The position numbers and the translations under genes are program-made. The notes beneath the pieces were generated by a model that saw nothing but the letters and a program-made list of their open reading frames with translations, ran no database searches and was not told the DNA's origin. Positions 7,606 through 12,914 of a DNA stretch of 19,147 nt are shown in pieces. Each line of letters begins with the position of its first letter. Position 1 is the stretch's first letter. The stretch is from JAAYHC01 sp964483175 (GTDB lineage: Bacteria > Bacillota > UBA5301). The DNA is taken from NCBI GenBank assembly GCA_964483175.1, contig CAZAAT010000045.1, positions 1 through 19,147 of the forward strand, given 5' to 3'.

Positions 7606-8394
7606 TTACCGCTTCAGGTTATTGGCGATCTGCAACATATCCTCCGCAGCCTGAATGACTTTAGAGTTGACCTCATAGGCGCGCTGGGCCACGATCATAT
7701 TGACCATTTCTTCAACCACTTGCACGTTGGACATCTCCAAATATCCTTGGTTAAGCGAACCAAGACCATCTAAGCCTGGGGTACCAACCATTGCATCCCC
7801 GGAAGCTGCCGTGGTCCGAAATAGGCTGCGGCCGATGGCCTCTAAACCTGCTGGATTGCTAAAACGGGCCAGCATAATCTGGCCGACTGTTTCCACCCCG
7901 TCTTGGCCGCTGCGGCGGATGGTCACCGTACCATCGGTCGCCACACCAACCTCGGTCGCATCAGGATCGATAATAATCTGCGGTTCTAGATAAAAACCGT
8001 CTGAAGTAACCATCCGTCCCTCGCTATCACGCTTAAAAGCGCCAGCCCGGGTATAAGCCAAGGTGCCGTCCGGCATCAAAATTTGGAAAAACCCGTCACC
8101 CTCAACCATTATATCCAGAGGGTTATCGGTCCGCTTGGATTGACCTTGAATGAAGATGCGTTGCGTAGCAACCGGGCGCACACCCTGACCAACTTGGATA
8201 CCCGTCGGCACTTGCGCCCCGACGGAGACCGGTGCGCCTGCAGGCTGCAGGGTCTGGTACAAGAGATCTTCGAAGTCGAGGGTGCTCTTTTTAAACCCGG
8301 CCGTGTTGACATTGGCCATGTTGTTGGAGATAACGTCAATGTTGAGCTGTTGCGCAGACATGCCAGAGCTGGCGGTAAAAAGCGCACGAATCAT
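7606..8394 (-). CDS. flgG: Distal rod protein FlgG (FlhP-type)
   Basis: A 262-residue protein, the standard FlgG length. The start is the ATG at 8394 with AAAGGAGG seven bases upstream; a TTG at 8481 is in frame but would extend the protein through the structured leader. The N-terminus MIRALFTASSGMSAQQLNID followed by ISNNMANVNTAGFKK is the rod/hook heptad signature, and VVEEMVNMIVAQRAYEVNSKVIQ with AEDMLQIANNLKR closes the other half of the coiled coil. The middle has the FlgG pattern TDNPLDIMVEGDGFFQI. FlgG forms the distal rod that the P and L rings enclose. In B. subtilis the homologues flhO and flhP lie after mbl, the same order seen here. Expression probably depends on the upstream RNA leader, because the ribosome site is in a hairpin. 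Confidence 0.96.
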   Translation of the reverse strand: MIRALFTASSGMSAQQLNIDVISNNMANVNTAGFKKSTLDFEDLLYQTLQPAGAPVSVGAQVPTGIQVGQGVRPVATQRIFIQGQSKRTDNPLDIMVEGDGFFQILMPDGTLAYTRAGAFKRDSEGRMVTSDGFYLEPQIIIDPDATEVGVATDGTVTIRRSGQDGVETVGQIMLARFSNPAGLEAIGRSLFRTTAASGDAMVGTPGLDGLGSLNQGYLEMSNVQVVEEMVNMIVAQRAYEVNSKVIQAAEDMLQIANNLKR

Positions 8395-8401
8395 AAGAAT
8401 G

Positions 8402-8425
8402 CCTCCTTTGCATGATGCAAGGAGG
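8402..8425 (-). promoter_or_regulatory. Hairpin sequestering the flgG Shine-Dalgarno sequence
   Basis: On the minus strand CCTCCTTGCA and TGCAAAGGAGG pair over ten base pairs with a single bulged A and a three-base loop. The whole AAAGGAGG ribosome site of flgG (8409-8402) is in the 3' arm, so the hairpin should block initiation at the ATG at 8394 unless opened by a ribosome, a protein or leader refolding. No T-run follows, so it is not a terminator. Confidence 0.75.
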
Positions 8426-8514
8426 GTATGCGGGTTTCCCGCCTCAGTCGGTCGGCAGGAAGGAAGCTTCCGCTTCGGCAATCAGCCTAGGCGGTCCGGC
8501 TCTCATGCATACCC
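8402..8514 (-). promoter_or_regulatory. Structured RNA leader of flgG, candidate riboswitch or translational switch
   Basis: The 138-base gap between flgF and flgG is strongly structured on the transcribed strand. GGGTATGC (8514-8507) can pair with GCATACCC (8431-8424) to enclose about 75 bases. Inside are GAAGC-GGAA-GCTTC, a five-pair stem with a GNRA tetraloop (8479-8466), and GCGGG-AAA-CCCGC (8442-8430). The closing stem shares bases 8424-8425 with the next hairpin, which sequesters the flgG ribosome site, so the two helices compete. This is the layout of a ligand- or protein-sensing switch acting on translation, but no known class was recognised: the hallmark sequences I recall for the cyclic di-GMP-I and -II classes are not evident. 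Regulation of rod protein synthesis within the operon is the likely role; the ligand is unknown. Confidence 0.6.
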
Positions 8515-8532
8515 AATCCCTTTGTATTCTTT

Positions 8533-9264
8533 TTAAGTTCGGCCAATCTCGTTGACCGCTTTTTCTAACAGCTGATCTTCGCTGGTGATGACCCTTTGGT
8601 TCGCCTCATAAGCCCGTAAAACGTTAATCATGTCGACCATCTCTTTAACTGAATTAACGTTGGAGGCCTCGACTGCTCCCTGCTGAATATGGAACTGTTC
8701 CACTTCGAAGACCTCAGCAGCAACCCAGAGCGTCTCACCTAGTTTAGCACCGGTACCAGGTGGAAACCAGACCACTCGTAATCTATCCACGGCTTGTCCA
8801 TCGACCATCACCGTGCCATCTCCTGTGATCTCCACGGACGAACCGGCGATGTTAATCGGTCCTTCGACCCCCTGTACATACTCTCCGGCCGAAGTAACCA
8901 AGTACCCCTCGGCATCCCGGAAAAAGTGGCCACTGCGCGTATACCGTTCTCCCTGCGCTCCGTCGACAACAAAATAGCCTTCGCCGATAAGCGCGACATC
9001 TAGCGGATTGTCTGTGGTACGCAAAGAGCCTTGGGTGAAGTCGGTATGCACCGTCGGAGTACCTACTCCGAAGCCAAGTGTGCCGATAAAAGAGGCACCG
9101 CCTTGAGCGACTCGATACATCGGAGCTTCAGGGTAGGCTGTATCGGCTAGAAAGTCTCGTTTAAACCCGGGCGTATTTACATTGGCGAGGTTGTTAGAGA
9201 TAACATCTAAACGGCGCTGCTGCGTAATCATTCCGGTAGCGCCGGTATAGATACCACGAATCAC
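8533..9264 (-). CDS. flgF: Proximal rod protein FlgF (FlhO-type)
   Basis: A 243-residue rod protein starting at GTG 9264, placed seven bases after AGGAGGTGA. An ATG at 9378 would add 38 hydrophobic residues unlike the family, and is rejected. The N-terminus VIRGIYTGATGM and ISNNLANVNTPGFKRD, and the C-terminus VKEMVDMINVLRAYEANQRV, are the paired rod/hook signatures; TDNPLDVALIGEGYFVV lies between. FlgF and FlgG are close paralogues. Position first in the operon, and the order mbl-flhO-flhP recalled from B. subtilis, make this the FlhO/FlgF member. It forms part of the rod and is exported by the flagellar type III system without a signal peptide. A sigma-28-like promoter lies directly upstream. 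Confidence 0.92.
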   Translation of the reverse strand: MIRGIYTGATGMITQQRRLDVISNNLANVNTPGFKRDFLADTAYPEAPMYRVAQGGASFIGTLGFGVGTPTVHTDFTQGSLRTTDNPLDVALIGEGYFVVDGAQGERYTRSGHFFRDAEGYLVTSAGEYVQGVEGPINIAGSSVEITGDGTVMVDGQAVDRLRVVWFPPGTGAKLGETLWVAAEVFEVEQFHIQQGAVEASNVNSVKEMVDMINVLRAYEANQRVITSEDQLLEKAVNEIGRT

Positions 9265-9287
9265 CGAACTTTCACCTCCTAATACAA

Positions 9288-9314
9288 TTGTCGGCTGAAA
9301 TGGAAGGAACTTAA
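9288..9314 (-). promoter_or_regulatory. Sigma-28 (SigD/FliA)-type promoter of the flagellar operon
   Basis: On the minus strand TTAA (9314-9311), a 15-base spacer and GCCGACAA (9295-9288) match the flagellar sigma consensus TAAA-N15-GCCGATAA at 10 of 12 positions with exact spacing. It ends 23 bases before the flgF GTG. The predicted transcript would start close to 9281, leaving a very short leader that begins at about the Shine-Dalgarno sequence. Confidence 0.72.
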
Positions 9315-9401
9315 ACGGAAAACGGTCTAAAAAGAAGAGGAGAGCCCATACTAAGTGTGTAAGTATTTTAGAAATCACGTTTCCAAGGGAGTATTAAAGC
9401 A

Positions 9402-9590
9402 ATGGATAAAACGGTCACTATTTTCATAGCCATTGCCGTTTATCTCATCTACCTCGCCGTTAAATTCGGCATTTTTTATCGCTATGATAAGAAATTCCAA
9501 GAACGGGCAGCCCAAGAAGGGAGCAAGAGACAAAGCCGCAGAGATCGTGCTCGTAAAACTGACTCAGATCAGTCTTCGTCCCCTTTTTAG
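9402..9590 (+). CDS. Small single-pass membrane protein, unknown function
   Basis: A 62-residue protein, the only gene on the plus strand. AAGGGAG lies about ten bases before the ATG. Residues about 5-26 (VTIFIAIAVYLIYLAVKFGIFY) form one membrane helix, followed by a strongly basic tail rich in Arg, Lys and Gln and ending in a serine-rich segment, so the tail is probably cytoplasmic. I do not recognise the family. The gene is head to head with the flagellar operon and its stop codon overlaps the last codons of mbl in a convergent arrangement (9587-9590). A ribosome site, the membrane helix and lack of a competing reading frame support a real gene, but no convincing promoter was seen. A role near mbl or the flagellum is speculation. 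Confidence 0.6.
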   Translation: MDKTVTIFIAIAVYLIYLAVKFGIFYRYDKKFQERAAQEGSKRQSRRDRARKTDSDQSSSPF

Positions 9591-10603
9591 CTAATCTTTT
9601 TTTCCGTAAATATTGTGGATTGGATGCCGCTATTGCCTTCAAAAATGCGCCCTGCCCCGACAGCAACACAAGATTCGGGGTCTTCGGTAATATGCACCGG
9701 AATCCCGGTGGCATCGGCAATTAACCGATCTAGCCCATTTAATAGAGCCCCGCCACCGGTCAGAACAATACCCTTCTCCATGATGTCAGCTGACAGCTCC
9801 GGCGGTGTCTTTTCCAAAACTGCTTTGACCGTATCAATTATCGCGGTAACAGGTTCCTGCAAAGCCTGGAAGGCCTCGCGCGAAGAAAAACTGAGATTAC
9901 GTGGCAAGCCGGATACCAAGTCGCGCCCCCGAACATCACACAGTTTCACCGGAAAATCCGGATGGGCACATCCGACCTCTTTTTTGATTTCTTCGGCGCT
10001 CCGCTCGCCGATCATCATGTTATACTCACGTTTGATGTATCTGACTAGAGCCTCGTCAAATTTGTCTCCGGCCACCCGAATACTGTCACTGACAACCATG
10101 CCGCCTAACGAGATTACAGCGACGTCAGTCGTCCCACCGCCGATGTCAACAACCATATTACCAGATGGCTCACCGATATTAAGCCCCGCTCCGATTGCAG
10201 CAGCCATGGGCTCTTCGATGAGGGCAACCCGCTTGGCGCCGGCCTCAAAAGCAGCTTCGATGATGGCGCGTCGTTCCACGGTGGTTACACCGCTAGGTGC
10301 ACAAATTACAATGGCGGGCTTAAAGAAACGTTTGCCCACCGCCTTATGGATCATTCTTTTCAGGAGGATTTCCGTGACATCATAGTTAGCAATAACTCCA
10401 TCACGCATCGGACGCACCGCCACAATATTGCCAGGGGTCCGACCAATCATCTGCTGGGCCTCCGAACCAACGGCCAAGACGGCAGAGGAATCGCGCTCCA
10501 TGGCTACAACCGACGGCTCTTTTAATACTACACCTTTACCCCGCACATGAATCAGGATAGTTGCAGTTCCTAAATCAATTCCTAAATCCGAATTTCCGAA
10601 CAT
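9587..10603 (-). CDS. mbl: MreB-family cell-shape actin (Mbl)
   Basis: A 338-residue bacterial actin. The start is the ATG at 10603 behind GAGGG; codons further upstream lie in the terminator of the preceding gene. Actin-fold motifs are all present: the phosphate-1 loop LGIDLGTATILIHVRGKGVV near residues 7-26, the phosphate-2 region MVVDIGGGTTDVAVISLGG, and the adenosine motif IVLTGGGALLNGLDRLI. The protein forms membrane-bound filaments that direct the Rod complex and elongation-specific peptidoglycan synthesis. Which MreB paralogue it is follows from context: in B. subtilis mbl lies between spoIIID and flhO, exactly as here. A second mreB near mreCD would be expected elsewhere in the genome. 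A terminator separates it from spoIIID, and its own promoter is not obvious in the 35 bases left. Confidence 0.92.
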   Translation of the reverse strand: MFGNSDLGIDLGTATILIHVRGKGVVLKEPSVVAMERDSSAVLAVGSEAQQMIGRTPGNIVAVRPMRDGVIANYDVTEILLKRMIHKAVGKRFFKPAIVICAPSGVTTVERRAIIEAAFEAGAKRVALIEEPMAAAIGAGLNIGEPSGNMVVDIGGGTTDVAVISLGGMVVSDSIRVAGDKFDEALVRYIKREYNMMIGERSAEEIKKEVGCAHPDFPVKLCDVRGRDLVSGLPRNLSFSSREAFQALQEPVTAIIDTVKAVLEKTPPELSADIMEKGIVLTGGGALLNGLDRLIADATGIPVHITEDPESCVAVGAGRIFEGNSGIQSTIFTEKKIS

Positions 10604-10638
10604 GGATCCCTCAACCTCTTCTCTTGTAGGCGATGCAT

Positions 10639-10676
10639 AAAAAAACCACAGTTTCCTGTTTTCCACAGGGCTGTGG
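10639..10676 (-). terminator. Rho-independent terminator after spoIIID, upstream of mbl
   Basis: On the minus strand CCACAG pairs with CTGTGG, with CCTGT and ACAGG pairing inside, followed by seven T. It lies about 45 bases after the spoIIID stop and only 35 bases before the mbl start, so it should limit sporulation-driven readthrough into mbl. Confidence 0.82.
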
Positions 10677-10719
10677 TAAATTCCTGCCCTTTTTAGCAGG
10701 CCATAATATTTAAGAAAGA

Positions 10720-10974
10720 TTACGAGGCCTTGCGGCGATACTTCTTTCTAGTAGCTTCCCCACCCCGGATATGCCGTTCTGCTTTGTTGTTCTCTAGCAC
10801 TTTCTTTACCCTGCGGGCTAGGTCTTTGTTTACCCGGGGCAAGCGTTCGGTAACATCCTTGTGAATGGTACTTTTACTGACATCAAATACATCAGCGGCC
10901 TGCCTTACGGTCGCTTTGGTATTTATGATATATGTCCCGACCTCCAACACTCGACGCCGGATATAATCTCTCAT
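10720..10974 (-). CDS. spoIIID: Sporulation transcription factor SpoIIID
   Basis: An 84-residue DNA-binding protein, close to the usual family length. Residues about 22-45 (TVRQAADVFDVSKSTIHKDV and onward) form the helix-turn-helix; the C-terminus is strongly basic (RHIRGGEATRKKYRRKAS) and contributes to DNA binding in B. subtilis SpoIIID. The protein acts in the mother cell, repressing part of the sigma-E regulon and preparing for sigma-K. The ATG has GAGGGGG upstream and a sigma-E-like promoter lies 32 bases before the start, matching the known sigma-E control of this gene. It is preceded by the SpoIIQ-like gene and followed by a terminator and mbl. Confidence 0.97.
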   Translation of the reverse strand: MRDYIRRRVLEVGTYIINTKATVRQAADVFDVSKSTIHKDVTERLPRVNKDLARRVKKVLENNKAERHIRGGEATRKKYRRKAS

Positions 10975-11005
10975 ACCCTAGCCCCCTCGCTCTAGTTTAT
11001 TAAAA

Positions 11006-11034
11006 TTTATATGCGAGGTCAGGCCTAATATGCC
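11006..11034 (-). promoter_or_regulatory. Sigma-E-type promoter of spoIIID
   Basis: On the minus strand GGCATATT (11034-11027) is a full match to the sigma-E -35 element, followed by a 13-base spacer and CATATAAA (11013-11006), six of eight positions of the -10 consensus CATACAMT. The predicted start near 10999 gives a leader of about 25 bases containing the GAGGGGG ribosome site of spoIIID. Confidence 0.7.
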
Positions 11035-11053
11035 TGAAGCCAAGCCCATCATC

Positions 11054-11764
11054 TTATCCTCTATTTTCCAATACAGCCAGCCAGTCAAAGTCCTTGTCCT
11101 CCCATACCATGCCGATGTGGACTAGTTTGTCGGTCCCCGGCTCACCTGCGACAACCCCTAAAGCGGTTCCGGCGCTAATCGTTTGACCTAGGCTAACCTC
11201 CACCCGGCCGGAAAAGATATACCTGGATTGCCCATCTTGCCCATGCGACACGGTGATCCGGTTGCCGGAGATGCCAAGGCCTTCTTCATCGTAATCACGA
11301 ATGATCTCGGTGACGGTTCCGGGTGCTACCGCCCGGATAATGGCGTTTGAGGCCACCAGCACGTCGAAGCCATCGTGATAGAACCAGTAACCAAACCGCG
11401 GATGCTTCAACCAGCCGATCTTGCGGACCACCTCGGTAAACTCTACCGGTCGAATTAACAATTCCGGCTCGAAAAGGCCCTCTGTCCGAGACTGGTCCCC
11501 CCGGGACGTCGACCGCTGTGTCGAGAAGTTTGTAGGCCTTCCGGCCGGTGCAACCTCTGGAGATACCAAGTCAATCTGTTGATTAATCGCATTATTAATA
11601 TTTCTCTCCACTACTTTGACCAACCAAAGTCCGCCTACAACCATACCGACAATGGCAAAGCCGACCATAAAGAGGACGATCCGCTGACGAACCTGTGCTT
11701 TCTTCGTTTGCAGCAAATGCTTGGGCCGATAACGCAAAGCCCGGAACACTCGTTTAATCTCCAT
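11054..11764 (-). CDS. spoIIQ: SpoIIQ-like LytM/M23-fold membrane protein, probably not catalytic
   Basis: A 236-residue protein with a basic cytoplasmic tail, one membrane helix at about 29-50 (IVLFMVGFAIVGMVVGGLWL), a polar linker, and a C-terminal M23/LytM fold (about 105-225). The first metal motif HDGFD (His130, Asp134) is intact. The central YxH motif reads YIF (Phe184 for His) and the final HxH reads HIG (Gly218 for a zinc-binding His), so zinc binding and hydrolysis look lost. SpoIIQ of the forespore joins SpoIIIAH of the mother cell to form the channel and ratchet used in engulfment; B. subtilis SpoIIQ is also inactive, while clostridial forms keep zinc. Position between spoIID and spoIIID is the SpoIIQ place in B. 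subtilis. A sigma-F-like promoter precedes it. The assignment rests on context and architecture. Confidence 0.78.
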   Translation of the reverse strand: MEIKRVFRALRYRPKHLLQTKKAQVRQRIVLFMVGFAIVGMVVGGLWLVKVVERNINNAINQQIDLVSPEVAPAGRPTNFSTQRSTSRGDQSRTEGLFEPELLIRPVEFTEVVRKIGWLKHPRFGYWFYHDGFDVLVASNAIIRAVAPGTVTEIIRDYDEEGLGISGNRITVSHGQDGQSRYIFSGRVEVSLGQTISAGTALGVVAGEPGTDKLVHIGMVWEDKDFDWLAVLENRG

Positions 11765-11781
11765 AACATCACCCTGGAGAT

Positions 11782-11811
11782 TATTGTGTCCGGGCTCGTC
11801 CCAATTATGTA
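11782..11811 (-). promoter_or_regulatory. Sigma-F-type promoter of the spoIIQ-like gene
   Basis: On the minus strand TACATA (11811-11806), a 14-base spacer and GGACACAATA (11791-11782) fit the forespore sigma-F pattern: the -10 matches GGnnAnAHTR throughout and the -35 matches WGCATA at five of six positions. It lies between the spoIID stop and the ribosome site of the spoIIQ-like gene, in line with sigma-F control of spoIIQ in B. subtilis. The spacer is about one base short of the commonest length. Confidence 0.65.
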
Positions 11812-11819
11812 TTGATTTC

Positions 11820-12842
11820 CTATCTAGTCAGCTCCTGGATATTTTGTAATTTTATTCCGGTATAATAGTGTGCTAAAATCTCGGTATAAGATTTGCCGCT
11901 CTTGGCCAAGGCATTAGCTCCATATTGGCACATTCCTACCCCGTGCCCATTGCCCAGGGTCATAAAACTAACTTGATCGCCATCGATTGTCCAGGTAAAG
12001 TTGGTGGACTTCAACCCCAGACGGGATCGAAAATCAATCCCCCGGATCTTTCTTCCCCCAACATTCAGATAGACCACCCGTCCGGTGTGGCTGCGTTCTA
12101 AAACTTCCAGCCCTGAACCCTGCCCAGTGCTAGCCAAAACCACCTCTCCGGGCAATAATTGACGACCGGAACGCAGATCAGCCAGTGAAATCTGGGCTCC
12201 CAATAAAGTTGATAGCTCACTCAGCGAAAAACTTTTCCTGTTGATATCCCGTTGCTCAGCTGGAAGGTTAGTCCGCACCGACCTCAGATAGGGGATATAA
12301 TGGCCCCAAACTTTTTCAGAGTCCTCCGTTACCCCAGCAGAATTGGCATGGTAAATAGCATCGATCGGGACACCAGCATAGGTGGCTACAATGCCCCGGG
12401 TGTCTTCTACCGCCCGATCGATCTTGGCTAAAACTCTGAGATTAGAAATGAAGCCATACTTCTGCTTGAGCTCGGAGAACGAGGTCCATGCCTGGTCATG
12501 AGTATAGTCTGTACAAATATCAGCACCCGGATGGCGGTCACAACCGGGACCGCCGAATCTAACCATTTTCTTGACCGCATAAGTTCGGGCCGCGACAGCT
12601 TGTGCTTTTAAAGCTTCCAATTCAAACTCTGCCGGCATTTCAGCAGCTACAACACCCTTAATATATTCTTCAAGATCCATAGAAACGAGGCCCGAACCGG
12701 TTACATGGACATTGATTTGGATAGAACTTCGCTCGGAGTGGCGTGACCATCCGAAGAGGTTAAGGCCAAAAGTCACGATAATAGGAATAACGATTGCTCC
12801 CACCATGATGAGCAGCAGAACCTTTGGGAAATTCCAACGCAT
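11820..12842 (-). CDS. spoIID: Stage II sporulation protein D, lytic transglycosylase
   Basis: A 340-residue membrane-anchored protein, the normal SpoIID length. The start is ATG 12842 after AAAGGGG; an upstream in-frame start lacks a ribosome site. A membrane helix covers about residues 8-29. The catalytic block YIKGVVAAEMPAEFELEALK (about 60-79) carries Glu68, equivalent to the active-site Glu88 of B. subtilis, and is followed by AQAVAARTYA. The segment with Cys101, His104, Cys110 and His115 may bind the structural zinc seen in clostridial SpoIID. The C-terminal GNGHGVGMCQYGANALAKSG is another family signature. SpoIID cleaves glycan strands freed of stem peptides by SpoIIP during engulfment, acting in the mother cell under sigma-E. 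It follows murA by 72 bases; no clear sigma-E promoter was found there. Confidence 0.95.
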   Translation of the reverse strand: MRWNFPKVLLLIMVGAIVIPIIVTFGLNLFGWSRHSERSSIQINVHVTGSGLVSMDLEEYIKGVVAAEMPAEFELEALKAQAVAARTYAVKKMVRFGGPGCDRHPGADICTDYTHDQAWTSFSELKQKYGFISNLRVLAKIDRAVEDTRGIVATYAGVPIDAIYHANSAGVTEDSEKVWGHYIPYLRSVRTNLPAEQRDINRKSFSLSELSTLLGAQISLADLRSGRQLLPGEVVLASTGQGSGLEVLERSHTGRVVYLNVGGRKIRGIDFRSRLGLKSTNFTWTIDGDQVSFMTLGNGHGVGMCQYGANALAKSGKSYTEILAHYYTGIKLQNIQELTR

Positions 12843-12914
12843 GCAAGTTCCCCTTTGCGGCAAAATGACTACTAACCATCCCGTATGTAGGATGTATATT
12901 CTGCCTCAGGGGAT

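Noticed and set aside
8395..8481. In-frame N-terminal extension of flgG from a TTG at 8481
   Set aside because: No ribosome site, the extension is not part of the family, and the segment is the structured leader; the ATG at 8394 has AAAGGAGG.
8395..8532. Cyclic di-GMP-I or -II, molybdenum cofactor, cobalamin or ZTP riboswitch in the flgG leader
   Set aside because: Short fragments such as GGGAAACC and CCGACCG look similar to parts of such RNAs, but the full ordered consensus that I recall is missing for each.
9265..9378. In-frame N-terminal extension of flgF by 38 residues
   Set aside because: GTG 9264 has a near-perfect ribosome site and gives the standard rod-protein N-terminus; the extension overlaps the sigma-28-like promoter.
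9615..10385. Long open frame on the plus strand opposite mbl (256 codons)
   Set aside because: It lies wholly antisense to a clear MreB-family gene, has a serine-rich, biased composition typical of antisense frames and no ribosome site.
10683..10700. CCTGC/GCAGG hairpin after spoIIID as a second terminator
   Set aside because: Only five pairs with the T-run in the loop on one strand, so it is not a terminator; the stronger one is at 10639-10676.
12843..12914. Sigma-E promoter before spoIID
   Set aside because: GAATATA and CATACGGG each resemble one element, but they are not at 13-14 base spacing. spoIID may be read from further upstream.
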